Assembly (NCBI GenBank): GCA_024742475.1
Contig: JANSYI010000038.1
Location: 1 to 64,000, forward strand
Source: a bacterium
GTDB taxonomy: Bacteria > Myxococcota_A > Polyangia > Nannocystales > Nannocystaceae
Length of the DNA stretch: 64,000 bases
Direction of reading: 5' to 3'
Part shown: in pieces, positions 9,188-17,115 of the stretch
Position numbering within the stretch: the first letter of the stretch is position 1
Layout of the letters: each line of letters starts with the position of its first letter
Position numbers and translations under genes: made by a program
Notes under the pieces: model-generated
Databases searched by the model: none
Told to the model about the DNA's origin: nothing
The model's input: only the letters and a program-made list of their open reading frames with translations

Positions 9188-9999
9188 GAAAGCCAGCATG
9201 GCTACGCCACTTCGGCCTCAAGCACACACCCTTCTCGAAGGACTTGGCCGACGACGACCTGTGGCTACCGTCCTCGCGCAAACAAGTCGTCGACGACCTC
9301 GTCGAGGCGCTGCACGAGCACAACCACGCCGTCGTCGTCGGCGAACCTGGCGTCGGCAAGACCTGCACCCTTCGAGCGCTTCGCAAGCGACTGCCAGAGG
9401 CCAACTTCCAGCTGACCTACTGCCACAACGCCACGCTCGGCCGTCGCGACTTCTACCGCCAGCTCAGCCTGGCCATGGGTCTCCCGGCCAAGGCCACCGC
9501 CGCCGGCGTCTTCTGGGCCCTGACCAACCAGATCGAGGAACTCTCCCGCAGCAAGGTGCACCCCGTCTTCCTGCTCGACGAGGCCCAACTCATGCGCGAC
9601 GACGTCCTGCAGCATCTGCACATCCTGTCGAACTACCAGTGGGACCAGAGACCGCTGCTCTCCATCGTCCTCGTCGGTCTTCCGGACCTCTGGCGACGGC
9701 TCAGCCTTGGTGTTCATCGTTCCCTGTGGAGCCGCATCCACTGCCGCATGTCGCTCGAGCAGGCCCAGCCCGAGGACACCACCGAGTACATCCATCATCG
9801 GCTCTCGCTCGCGTCGGGCAAGCCTACGCTCTTCGCCTCCGACGCCCTGACCTTGATCCACGAAGTCACCACAGGACAGCTTCGCGACATCGACCGCATC
9901 GCCACCAACGCGCTGCGGACGGCCAGCCGCCGCAAGCTCAAGCTCGTCGATCGCGAGCTCCTGCAGGACATCATCGACGCCGACACGCTGCTCGACTGA
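9184..9999 (+). CDS. ExeA/TniB-like AAA+ ATPase of the insertion sequence
   Basis: About 271 residues from an ATG overlapping the transposase stop (ATGA). Walker A is VVVGEPGVGKTCTLRAL, Walker B is HPVFLLDEAQLM, followed by LLSIVLVGLPDLWRRL (sensor 1) and a C-terminal lid domain. Proteins of this type act as ATP-dependent regulators of target choice for the partner transposase. The gene looks intact and ends 12 bases before a terminator hairpin. Confidence 0.85.
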   Translation: MRKPAWLRHFGLKHTPFSKDLADDDLWLPSSRKQVVDDLVEALHEHNHAVVVGEPGVGKTCTLRALRKRLPEANFQLTYCHNATLGRRDFYRQLSLAMGLPAKATAAGVFWALTNQIEELSRSKVHPVFLLDEAQLMRDDVLQHLHILSNYQWDQRPLLSIVLVGLPDLWRRLSLGVHRSLWSRIHCRMSLEQAQPEDTTEYIHHRLSLASGKPTLFASDALTLIHEVTTGQLRDIDRIATNALRTASRRKLKLVDRELLQDIIDADTLLD

Positions 10000-10011
10000 A
10001 CCTCGTCCGAC

Positions 10012-10039
10012 AGGACGGGCGGCTCACGCCGCCCGTCCT
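10012..10039 (+). terminator. Rho-independent-type hairpin after the insertion sequence
   Basis: A perfect 12-bp stem (AGGACGGGCGGC with GCCGCCCGTCCT) around a TCAC loop, followed by TT, lies directly downstream of the ATPase gene. It probably terminates transposition-gene transcripts and limits read-through into the metal cluster. Confidence 0.75.
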
Positions 10040-10060
10040 TCGTGCTCGGGATCAGCCAGC

Positions 10061-10309
10061 GTGAGCGCTTCGAGATCACCCAGCGTGAACCTCAACACGT
10101 GGCGAGCGCGTTCTCGACGCGGATACGGTCCGCTCGGTGTCGGGGCGGTCTCCGCGGTCGGCGTGCTCGTCGGCAAGTTTGTGTTGGATTCGACCGTCAG
10201 CGTCTGCATCAGCATCGCCGCGCTCATCGCCGCCTGCATCTGGAACGCCTGGCCCCGGCGAATGATCGAGCCGAGTTGTTCAACGTGCCCCTACCCTATC
10301 ACCGAATGA
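10061..10309 (+). pseudogene. 5'-truncated membrane protein of the metal cluster
   Basis: Only the C-terminal part of a membrane protein is present: two hydrophobic segments (GVGAVSAVGVLVGKFVL and VSVCISIAALIAACIWNAW), then PRR and a CSTCP motif. The first 20 residues look like junction sequence next to the insertion element. Its position before a thiol protein and an HMA protein suggests a remnant of a mercuric-ion transporter (MerT-like), but the family cannot be fixed. Confidence 0.45.
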
Positions 10310-10337
10310 AGAAACCCAACAACAAGGAGAAGAAGGC

Positions 10338-10600
10338 ATGAGCAAGAGAACCGTAGAAGTATTCAGCGCGGGCTGTCCCGCGTGCGAGGACACCATCCAG
10401 CTGGTCAACGATATCGCGTGCCCCTCGTGCGAGGTGAGCATCCTCGACATGAAGGACCCGGCTGTCATCAAGCGCGCCAAGGACCTGGGTATCACCCGCG
10501 TTCCGGCCGTCGTCGTGAGCGGCAAGCTCGCAGAATGCTGTGTTGGCGCGGGCCGACGGAGGCTGGCCTTCGTGCCGCGGGTGTGGGGAGCGCGGCATGA
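10338..10600 (+). pseudogene. Thioredoxin-fold metal-thiol protein, frameshifted near its end
   Basis: Reads MSKRTVEVFSAGCPACEDTI with a CxxC active site, a second CPSC, then LGITRVPAVVVSGKLAECC, the features of small thioredoxin-like proteins in metal-resistance loci. After ECCVG the frame must shift near 10,548 to read RGPTEAGLRAAGVGSAA and stop at 10,598-10,600, overlapping the next start (ATGA). The unshifted frame runs on into Gly/Arg-rich nonsense. A good Shine-Dalgarno (AAGGAGAAGAAGG) precedes the ATG. One missing base accounts for the break. Confidence 0.6.
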
Positions 10601-10992
10601 TCCGACTGCTTGCGGCGGTCCTGCTCCTTGGGGGCATGGCCGCCTGCAACGGTTCTTCCCGGGCCGCGGCTTCGGCCTCCGGGGAGCCGGCGCAACACGA
10701 GCCGGCTGGGAGAGCGCTGGCCGGCCGTGAACCGCGGTCGTCACAGTTGCACCGGGCCACGCTGACCATCGAGGGCATGATCTGCCCGCGATGCGCCGAA
10801 GCAGTTAAGCAGGCCCTCGAGAAAACCGCCGGCGTTGTTTCGGCCGAGGCGGACTTCCAGTCTGAGACGGCAACCGTGTCGTTCGAGCCGAGCAAGACGA
10901 ACGTGGATGCGCTCGCCGCGACCATTGAGAGCGTCGACCGGGATCCTGCGCCGGCGTTTCGAGTGACGGCGCGAAGCGCCGCCTCGAGGTGA
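10597..10992 (+). CDS. MerP-like HMA-domain lipoprotein
   Basis: The signal peptide MIRLLAAVLLLGGMAAC carries a lipobox, so the protein is probably lipid-anchored and periplasmic. A Ser/Ala/Glu linker leads to a heavy-metal-associated domain at residues about 50-115: TLTIEGMICPRCAEAVKQAL holds the GMxCxxC metal site, and the beta-alpha-beta continuation VVSAEADFQSETATVSF is intact. It probably binds Hg, Cu or Zn ions in the periplasm as MerP does. It overlaps the thioredoxin-like gene and closes the cluster. Confidence 0.75.
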   Translation: MIRLLAAVLLLGGMAACNGSSRAAASASGEPAQHEPAGRALAGREPRSSQLHRATLTIEGMICPRCAEAVKQALEKTAGVVSAEADFQSETATVSFEPSKTNVDALAATIESVDRDPAPAFRVTARSAASR

Positions 10993-11180
10993 CCGCCCCG
11001 GGAATCATCCCGCAGTGGGTGGTCTCGGTGGCCTCAGAAAACCGTGCCGCGTGGGATGGGAGGCGATGGCCTGCAGGTCTGTTTGGAACCATACGCAGGG
11101 GCAAAGGCGCAAGCTTGCAGCCCACACTTCGCTCGTTGGATAGACATGATGTTTCACGGGGTTCACGGTGCACCCGCCTC

Positions 11181-12086
11181 TCAGACATTGCCATCTCGGC
11201 CCTGTTTGCAATCGGACGCCACGCCCTCCGGTTCGACTTGCAGCGTGGTGTGCTCGAAGCCGAAGCGACGGTGGAGCATCTCCTCCATGGCACACAGGAC
11301 CGTCTCCGAAGAGGCGCTGGGTTCGTAGACGACGTGCGCGGTCAGGGCCGGTTCTCGGGTGCTCATCGCCCACACGTGGAGGTCGTGAACACCGACGACG
11401 GAGTCGATGCTCTGGATCTGATTCCTCACCTCCTCCAGATCGATATCGTCTGGAACCGCATCGAGCAGTAAGTTGGTGGAGTCCCTGAGCAAGCCCCAGG
11501 TGCCCACGACGATGACCGCCGAGATCAGCAAGCTGGTGGCCGGATCGATCCAGTCCCACCCAGTCCACAGGACGAGTGCGCCTGCGACGACCACGCCCAC
11601 CGAGACGGCTGCGTCGGCGGCGAGATGCAGAAACGCGCCGCGAATGTTCGCGTCTGACTTACGGTCGATGAAGAACAGCCCCGCCGATGCGGTGTTGATG
11701 ACGACGCCGACCGCTGCCACGATGATCATCGTCCAGCCATCGATGGGAGACTCGCTGCCGATGCGCCCGATGGCCTCCCACGTGACCGCTCCCACCGCAC
11801 CCATGATCAGCACCGCGTTGAGGAAGGCGGCCAACACGGTGGACTTGCGCCAGCCGTACGTCCGAAGGTCGCTCGGAGGCCGCGCCGCAAGCCGCATCGC
11901 GACCCACGCAAGGACGAGGCCGAGTACATCGCTGAGGTTGTGCGCGGCGTCCGCGATCAGCGCCACGGATCCGGAGAGCACCCCGTAGACCACTTCGACG
12001 ACCACGAACACCACGTTCAGTGCCACGCTGATCGCAAACGCCTTGCCGTGGTCGGACCCCTTCGCGTGGTCGTGATCGCGTCCCAT
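11181..12086 (-). CDS. Cation diffusion facilitator (CzcD-type) transporter
   Basis: About 301 residues from ATG at 12086. It has an N-terminal His/Asp patch (MGRDHDHAKGSDHG), six hydrophobic helices, the metal site in helix 2 (LIADAAHNLSDVLGL) and its partner in helix 5 (FLHLAADAAVSVGVV), and a cytoplasmic C-terminal domain with HDLHVWAMS. CDF proteins export Zn, Co or Cd with proton antiport across the inner membrane. It diverges from a second CDF-type gene across a 57-base region with a dyad, so the two are probably co-regulated. Confidence 0.9.
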   Translation of the reverse strand: MGRDHDHAKGSDHGKAFAISVALNVVFVVVEVVYGVLSGSVALIADAAHNLSDVLGLVLAWVAMRLAARPPSDLRTYGWRKSTVLAAFLNAVLIMGAVGAVTWEAIGRIGSESPIDGWTMIIVAAVGVVINTASAGLFFIDRKSDANIRGAFLHLAADAAVSVGVVVAGALVLWTGWDWIDPATSLLISAVIVVGTWGLLRDSTNLLLDAVPDDIDLEEVRNQIQSIDSVVGVHDLHVWAMSTREPALTAHVVYEPSASSETVLCAMEEMLHRRFGFEHTTLQVEPEGVASDCKQGRDGNV

Positions 12087-12097
12087 GTTGCTGACTA

Positions 12098-12113
12098 CTA
12101 CCCCTGATGGTAG
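12098..12113. promoter_or_regulatory. Dyad CTACC-N6-GGTAG in divergent CDF promoter
   Basis: A perfect 5-bp inverted repeat with 6-base spacer lies midway between the two divergent CDF genes. With its flank (TACTACCCCTGATGGTAG) it resembles the dyad before the CzcC-like gene at 14,485, so both may be operators of the BlaI-type repressor encoded between them. This is inference from position and partial similarity. Confidence 0.4.
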
Positions 12114-12143
12114 GTTCCCGCAACCGAGCTGAAGTGGAGCTCC

Positions 12144-12983
12144 GTGCAGCAGACAGCCTCCGAGAAAACGCAGACGACGTGGCTTCGTATCCCGAAGATG
12201 GACTGCGCATCGGAGGAGAACTTGATCCGCATGGCGCTCGACGCGACCGGCGCGGTCGAACAGCTCGCTTTCGACCTCGACGACCGGACCGTGGCAGTGG
12301 TTCATCGCGGCGCTGCGTCGGTGCTCTTGCAGCGGCTCGAACCGTTGCAGCTGGGAGCGACGATCGAGCGGACCGAACCGGGGCACTGTGCCAGCCTCGG
12401 CGAAGCGCCCGACGCCGTGGGCGAGCGTCGGGTTCTGAAGCAACTTCTCGCGATCAACGGAGCAATGTTCGTTGCCGAGCTGGGTTTTGGGATCGTGGCC
12501 GGGTCAACGGGCCTACTCGCCGATGCGCTGGACATGCTCTCTGACTCCATGGTCTACGGGCTCGCGCTCGCGGCCTCGGGCAAGTCGATTTCCCGGAAGA
12601 GAGGTGCGGCTCGGTTCAGTGGCTGGCTTCAGATGGTGCTCGCCCTGGGAGTTGCGGTCGAGGTCGTGCGTCGAGCGACCGGCGAGTCGCTTCCGGAGGT
12701 GGGAACCATGATCGGAGTGTCCGCGGTCGCTCTCGCGGCGAATCTGGGCTGCGTTGTCCTGCTCCGCAAGCACCGCAAGGGGGAGGTCCACCTGCGGGCG
12801 AGCTGGATTTTTACATCCACCGATGCGTTCGCGAACCTCGGCGTGATCGTTGCGGGTGCCATGGTGCTCTGGACCGGTTCGAAAGTCCCGGATTTGATCG
12901 TCGGGTCTCTCATCGCCCTCATCGTCGGCATCGCTGCGGTGCGCATCATTGGTATGTCTCGCGCGCAGGAGAAACCGGCATGA
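12144..12983 (+). CDS. CDF-type cation transporter with N-terminal HMA-like domain
   Basis: About 279 residues from a GTG start. Residues 12-75 resemble a degenerate heavy-metal-associated domain (LRIPKMDCASEENLIRMALD); only one Cys of the CxxC is kept. Residues 100-270 form a cation-efflux membrane domain with the helix-2 site LLADALDMLSDSMVYG and helix-5 site SWIFTSTDAFANLGVIV. The large C-terminal cytoplasmic domain of CzcD is missing, so the HMA-like domain may replace it as sensor or chaperone. Its stop overlaps the start of the BlaI-type gene (ATGA). Confidence 0.75.
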   Translation: MQQTASEKTQTTWLRIPKMDCASEENLIRMALDATGAVEQLAFDLDDRTVAVVHRGAASVLLQRLEPLQLGATIERTEPGHCASLGEAPDAVGERRVLKQLLAINGAMFVAELGFGIVAGSTGLLADALDMLSDSMVYGLALAASGKSISRKRGAARFSGWLQMVLALGVAVEVVRRATGESLPEVGTMIGVSAVALAANLGCVVLLRKHRKGEVHLRASWIFTSTDAFANLGVIVAGAMVLWTGSKVPDLIVGSLIALIVGIAAVRIIGMSRAQEKPA

Positions 12984-13408
12984 AGGGCATCCGAATCCGT
13001 CCGGAAAAGCGCGGCCTCGAGGCCGTGCTCTTCGACCTCGAGGCCGAGATCATGGAGTTCGTCTGGGGGCAAGAGGATGCGCGCGTCTCTGTCCAGGACG
13101 TGGTCGACGAACTGTCGCGCGACCGCGACGTCGCCTATACGACCGTGCTGACGACCGTCCGAAGGCTCTTCGACAAGGGGCTTCTCGCGCGCACGAAAGA
13201 TGGGAAGCGATATCTCTACCTGGCGCGAATGAGCCGCCGCGAGTTTCACGAAGAGCTCGCGCGCGTCCTGATGCGAAGCTTGCCTCCTGCGGGACGGGCG
13301 GCAGCGTTCGCAACCCTGGTCGACGAAGCCGCGCAGGAGGACGACCAAGCTCTCGCGCGGCTCGAGGCGATGGTTCGGAAGCGACGGAAAGAGAAGCGAG
13401 ATGAGTGA
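12980..13408 (+). CDS. BlaI/MecI/CopY-type repressor
   Basis: About 142 residues. The winged-helix domain reads LEAEIMEFVWGQEDARVSVQDVVDEL, DVAYTTVLTTVRRLFDKGLLARTKDGKRYLYL, as in BlaI-family repressors. The C-terminal half is a helical dimerisation region. In this family the repressor binds short dyads and is released by proteolysis or metal binding. It overlaps the CDF gene before it and the M56 gene after it (8 bases), forming one operon. The likely targets are its own divergent CDF promoter and the RND pump genes. Confidence 0.85.
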   Translation: MKGIRIRPEKRGLEAVLFDLEAEIMEFVWGQEDARVSVQDVVDELSRDRDVAYTTVLTTVRRLFDKGLLARTKDGKRYLYLARMSRREFHEELARVLMRSLPPAGRAAAFATLVDEAAQEDDQALARLEAMVRKRRKEKRDE

Positions 13409-14423
13409 GTTCGTGTTTGCGGCCTCGGCCGTCGCGGTCGTGTTCCTCGTCGCGGTACCGCTCGCGACAGTCGCCGCCAAGGGACTCGTGAGGTTTCGAG
13501 AACTCTACTGCGTTTCGGAGATCACCCGCTACGGATCGTCGTACGGCTATGCCTACTTCACAGCTCCGGTCTTGGTTCCGCTGCTCTGGGCGATCTCAGC
13601 GGCGCTGCATCAATCCGAGCCGGGGCGCGGCCTCGGCGCATGCTTGTCGGATCACCCGGTAGAGACGGTCTGTCTCGGGGCGCTCGCACTCGCGATCTCG
13701 CTTTGCACCGGGCTCTCCGCCGTCGCGACGGCGTCCACGCTCCGAGGCTCGAGCCGAGGCGTCGCGCGTGCAGTCCCCGGCATCCTCGTCGACCAGCAGC
13801 GACGCCTTGACGTCCTCGTTCGCCGCACGCCGGCCTTGACTCGATTCGGATCGTCGATCGTCGCCGTCGCGGATCCCTCGGTCCCCGCCTGCGTCCGCGG
13901 CCTACTCCGGCCTCGAATCCAGTTGAGCGCAGCGTTCGCCAAATCGCTCGACGACGCAATGCTCACTGCCGTGGTGCTCCACGAGTTGGAGCATCTGCGC
14001 TGTGCCGACGCGCTCCGCGGCGTCCTCGCAGAGACTGCTCTACGCATGAATCCGCTGGGGTTCCTGCTGCGTCCGGGGTTCGAGCGCTGGAGGCTCGCCC
14101 GCGAGATCGCATGTGACCGGCATGCAGTTGCCGCCGGGGCCAACCCTCCCGCTCTCGCTCACGCGCTCGTCCTGGCTGCGCGTGCCGCAGGCGCACGCAG
14201 TCCCCTTCCCCAGCTAGCCGATTCCCGTTTGTTGGGTTTGGAGCTGAGGGTCCGTTTGTTACTCGACCCCGACGAAGCGGCGTGCGGATGCGGATCGCGG
14301 CGCGGGGTTTCGCTCACCGCGGCCGCCTTGATGGTCGTCGTCGCCCTCCCTCACTTGGTTGGTTCCGAGCCTCTGGACTCGTTTCATCTCGTCATGGACC
14401 GAGCCGTAGCGTTCTTCGTCTGA
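13401..14423 (+). CDS. BlaR1/MecR1-type M56 membrane metallopeptidase
   Basis: About 340 residues, with hydrophobic helices at residues 3-25, 52-66, 90-110 and near the C-terminus. The zinc-protease motif HELEHLRCAD (HExxH) at about residue 195 and the downstream REIACDRHAVAAG place it in peptidase family M56. The large extracellular penicillin-binding sensor domain of BlaR1 is missing, so the signal is probably not a beta-lactam. Paired with a BlaI-type repressor and flanked by metal transporters, it probably cleaves the repressor on metal stress (inference). Confidence 0.8.
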   Translation: MSEFVFAASAVAVVFLVAVPLATVAAKGLVRFRELYCVSEITRYGSSYGYAYFTAPVLVPLLWAISAALHQSEPGRGLGACLSDHPVETVCLGALALAISLCTGLSAVATASTLRGSSRGVARAVPGILVDQQRRLDVLVRRTPALTRFGSSIVAVADPSVPACVRGLLRPRIQLSAAFAKSLDDAMLTAVVLHELEHLRCADALRGVLAETALRMNPLGFLLRPGFERWRLAREIACDRHAVAAGANPPALAHALVLAARAAGARSPLPQLADSRLLGLELRVRLLLDPDEAACGCGSRRGVSLTAAALMVVVALPHLVGSEPLDSFHLVMDRAVAFFV

Positions 14424-14484
14424 CCCCAAACCCTTCCAACGGATTCGCCCGGCAGGCCTGCCGATGACTCAAGTATCTCTATTT

Positions 14485-14499
14485 ACTATTTGTGATAGT
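14485..14499. promoter_or_regulatory. AT-rich dyad ACTAT-TTGTG-ATAGT, candidate BlaI-type operator
   Basis: The stretch 14,471-14,505 is strikingly AT-rich in a GC-rich region and contains a perfect 5-bp inverted repeat with 5-base spacer. It resembles known BlaI/MecI operators built on TACTA...TAGTA. It lies just upstream of the ATG at 14,506 of the outer-membrane efflux gene. It was taken as promoter rather than coding sequence because the ATG at 14,506 opens a proper lipoprotein signal. Confidence 0.55.
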
Positions 14500-14505
14500 T
14501 GCTTG

Positions 14506-15894
14506 ATGACCGTGAGTACCTTGTCGGCGGTCCTTCTCGTTGCTGGGTGTGCCAGCGTGTACGCGCTTCCTCCGAGGCAATCCTCGACCCACCCAAGCGC
14601 CCTCGCAGCGCCCCCGGGAGGCTACGAGAAGGTCCACGTTCCGGACGTTCCACTCCCCGACCCGACAGCGACCGACTCGGTTACGCTCGACGCGATTCTC
14701 GCGTACGCGGACCGCCACGCCCCGGCTCTGCAGGTCGCGCGCGCGCGTGTCGGCTTGGGCGACGCAGCCATCGTGGGCGAGGTGCCGATACTTCCGGACA
14801 ACCCTACGCTCTCGCTGGGCGCCGGACCGGGACTCAATTCCGGGGGCAACCATGTCGACATCACGGGCTCGCTGTCCCAACGACTCGAGGTTGCTGGCGA
14901 GCGCCGACTCCGGACCGAGGCTGCCGAGCGTGTCCGCGATCGTCTCGAAGCGGAGCTCGACGAGGCGCGATGGCAGGTGCACAGGGACGTTCACGCAGCA
15001 TTTCACCGTGCTTTGGTCGCTCGCGAACGACTGCTCGTGGCGGTGCGCGTGCTGGAGTTTCAAGATCGTCTACTCGAGATCACTCGCCGCAGGCTTGCTG
15101 CCGGGGATGTCTCGGGGCTTGCCGTTCGACTCGCTGAAGGAGATCGAAGCCAAGCCGAGGTCGCCCACATCGCGGCGACGCAGGACTACCTACGAGCACG
15201 GCTCGAGCTTGGAGCCATTGGCGGGTGGCCAGCGAGCCATCCCCCCGAACCGGCAGGCATACTAGATCCCCCACGAAAGCCTCCGGACGCGGACACCCTC
15301 CTCGAGCTGGCACGGAACCATCAGCCACGCCTGCGTACCCTGCAGGCCACCCACGACGAGACCGTGGCACGAACCCGGGCCGCCGACCGCGAGGCGTGGC
15401 CGGAGCCGACCATCGGCGTTCAAGTCATGCGAGAGAACTTTCGGTTCGGGCCACCAGAGACGCAGATGCTCGGGGTCCTCTCCGTTCCCATCCCCGTGGT
15501 GCGGCGCAACCAGGGCGAACGTGCAACGGCACGAGCCCAAGAAAGCATTGCCGATGCGGAGCGTGGTTCCTTCGGCGCGCTGCTCCCCAGTCGCATCGAG
15601 CAACATCGCACCGCGGTCGCCGCAGCCGCCGACCGCGTTGCTGCCTACGGCGCCGAGATCCTGCCGAAGTTCGAGGAGAACCTCCGGCTCGTGCAGCGCG
15701 CCTTCGAACTCGGGGAGATCGACATCCTCCAGGTGACGGTTGCACGCGAACGCTTCCTCGGCATTCAGACGGACGCTCTGGCGGCATACCGAGACTACTT
15801 CCAAGCCGTGGCTGAACTCGAAGGCGCGGTCGGTACCGACGTCTGGACAGAAGAACGACTCGACCACGCGTCACCACCCGAGGTTTCCCTTTGA
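14506..15894 (+). CDS. czcC: CzcC-like outer-membrane efflux lipoprotein
   Basis: TolC-type outer-membrane channel of about 462 residues. The start at 14,506 gives the lipoprotein signal MTVSTLSAVLLVAGC; an upstream ATG at 14,464 would translate the AT-rich operator region. Two OEP repeats follow: LDAILAYADRHAPALQVARARVG with NPTLSLGAGPG, and LLELARNHQPRLRTLQATHDET with PEPTIGVQV. Each is followed by long coiled-coil helices. It works with the adaptor and RND genes directly downstream and overlaps the adaptor start (TTGA). Confidence 0.88.
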   Translation: MTVSTLSAVLLVAGCASVYALPPRQSSTHPSALAAPPGGYEKVHVPDVPLPDPTATDSVTLDAILAYADRHAPALQVARARVGLGDAAIVGEVPILPDNPTLSLGAGPGLNSGGNHVDITGSLSQRLEVAGERRLRTEAAERVRDRLEAELDEARWQVHRDVHAAFHRALVARERLLVAVRVLEFQDRLLEITRRRLAAGDVSGLAVRLAEGDRSQAEVAHIAATQDYLRARLELGAIGGWPASHPPEPAGILDPPRKPPDADTLLELARNHQPRLRTLQATHDETVARTRAADREAWPEPTIGVQVMRENFRFGPPETQMLGVLSVPIPVVRRNQGERATARAQESIADAERGSFGALLPSRIEQHRTAVAAAADRVAAYGAEILPKFEENLRLVQRAFELGEIDILQVTVARERFLGIQTDALAAYRDYFQAVAELEGAVGTDVWTEERLDHASPPEVSL

Positions 15895-17105
15895 ATCACC
15901 AGATTTTCGCTCCCGAACACTACAGTGGTGGCCTGCTGAGAATCCTCGGTGACCGGACCCCCCGCCTAGTGCTCGGACTTTGCTTCGTCGCCGGATGTCC
16001 CACGGACAGGAGCGAGCCGAAGCGAGACCAGCTCGAGCATGCCGAACGCGAGGACGACAAGGAGGAGCACGCCGAAGGCACCGTCCGCATCAGCCCCGCG
16101 GCCCTCGAGCGTGCAGGCGTGAGAATCGAGGTCGCCGCGCAGATTCCACTCAGCGGAGGCGTGCGTGTTCCCTCAGAGGTGACGCCAGACCCTGACCAGG
16201 TCGTTCATGCGGCCCCACTGGTGGAAGGTCAGATCGCCGAAGTCCGCGTTTCTGTCGGCGACCACGTGGAGGAGGGCACCCTCCTCGCGGTGCTTCGCAG
16301 TGTCGCGCTTGGAGAGACGCGCGCGGCCATGGCAGAGGCGCAAGCGGAACTCTCGGTCGCCAAGGCGAACTACGAGCGTCAGCGAGATCTCGTCAAGGAA
16401 GAAATCGGCGCCCGCCGAAACCTCGTCGAGGCCGAAGGGGCGCTCAGAACGGCTCGCGCGAGGGTGGAGGGCCTCCGCGACCGTACCCGGGTCTACGGCC
16501 GCGGTGGGAGCGGGGCCACGACCTTCCTGCGCAGCACCATCGCCGGAGAGATCGTGGAGCGACACGCAACGGTCGGCGAGGTCGTCGGGCCCGACCGCAC
16601 CCTATTCGTGATCGTCGATCCGAGCCCGGTTTGGGTCATGGGCGCCGTGTATCCGCAGGACATCGCGACCGTCCACGAGGGGGCCGAGGTCACCTTTCTC
16701 TCCCCAGACCTCCCCGGGCAAACGTGGAGCGGGCCGCTCGCCTGGGTCTCACCGATGGTCGACGAAGACACCCGAACGCTTCCCGTCCGGATGGTATTGG
16801 AGAATCCTGAGGGAACAATCCGACCTGGGCTGTTCGGGACGATTCTAGTTCCTACCGACGACGCAGAGATCGTGACGATCGTTGATACCGGTCTCGTGGA
16901 GCTCGACGGAGGAGGGGTCGTGTTCGTCCCCACCGACGAGGAGGGTGAGTTCGAGATTCGCTCGGTGTCGACTGGCCGACGCGACGAGGGGCGCGTCGAG
17001 ATCCTCGAAGGTCTTGCCGTCGGCGAGCGGTACGTCGCCGAGGGCACCTTCGTTCTCAAGTCGCAGCAACTCAGCGGAGAACTCGGAGAGGGCCACGCGC
17101 ACTGA
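15891..17105 (+). CDS. czcB: CzcB-like RND periplasmic adaptor
   Basis: Membrane-fusion protein of about 404 residues. A signal region with lipobox (LVLGLCFVAGC) is followed by an acidic, His-containing linker (EHAEREDDKEEHAEG) that may bind metal. A split lipoyl/barrel-sandwich domain (HAAPLVEGQIAEVRVSVGDHVEEGTLLAVL), a coiled-coil hairpin (AEAQAELSVAKANYERQRDLV) and beta-barrel domains follow. It joins the inner-membrane RND pump to the outer-membrane channel. The TTG start overlaps the czcC stop; the C-terminus ends in His (GEGHAH). Confidence 0.88.
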   Translation: MNHQIFAPEHYSGGLLRILGDRTPRLVLGLCFVAGCPTDRSEPKRDQLEHAEREDDKEEHAEGTVRISPAALERAGVRIEVAAQIPLSGGVRVPSEVTPDPDQVVHAAPLVEGQIAEVRVSVGDHVEEGTLLAVLRSVALGETRAAMAEAQAELSVAKANYERQRDLVKEEIGARRNLVEAEGALRTARARVEGLRDRTRVYGRGGSGATTFLRSTIAGEIVERHATVGEVVGPDRTLFVIVDPSPVWVMGAVYPQDIATVHEGAEVTFLSPDLPGQTWSGPLAWVSPMVDEDTRTLPVRMVLENPEGTIRPGLFGTILVPTDDAEIVTIVDTGLVELDGGGVVFVPTDEEGEFEIRSVSTGRRDEGRVEILEGLAVGERYVAEGTFVLKSQQLSGELGEGHAH

Positions 17106-17115
17106 AGACGAGCCC

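Larger units (their letters stand above)
7846..10040 (+). mobile_element. Two-gene insertion sequence (DDE transposase plus ExeA-like ATPase)
   Basis: A transposase gene and an AAA+ ATPase gene overlap at ATGA and end in a strong hairpin. The layout resembles IS21 or Tn7/TniAB-type elements, in which an ATPase partners a DDE integrase. Terminal inverted repeats could not be identified by eye, so these ends cover the genes and terminator only; the real element is somewhat longer. It separates two halves of a metal-thiol gene cluster and adjoins a gene fragment at 10061. Confidence 0.7.

Noticed and set aside
14464..14505. Upstream ATG at 14,464 as start of the CzcC-like protein
   Set aside because: It would translate an AT-rich dyad unlike the rest of the gene and place extra residues before a well-formed lipoprotein signal that starts at 14,506.
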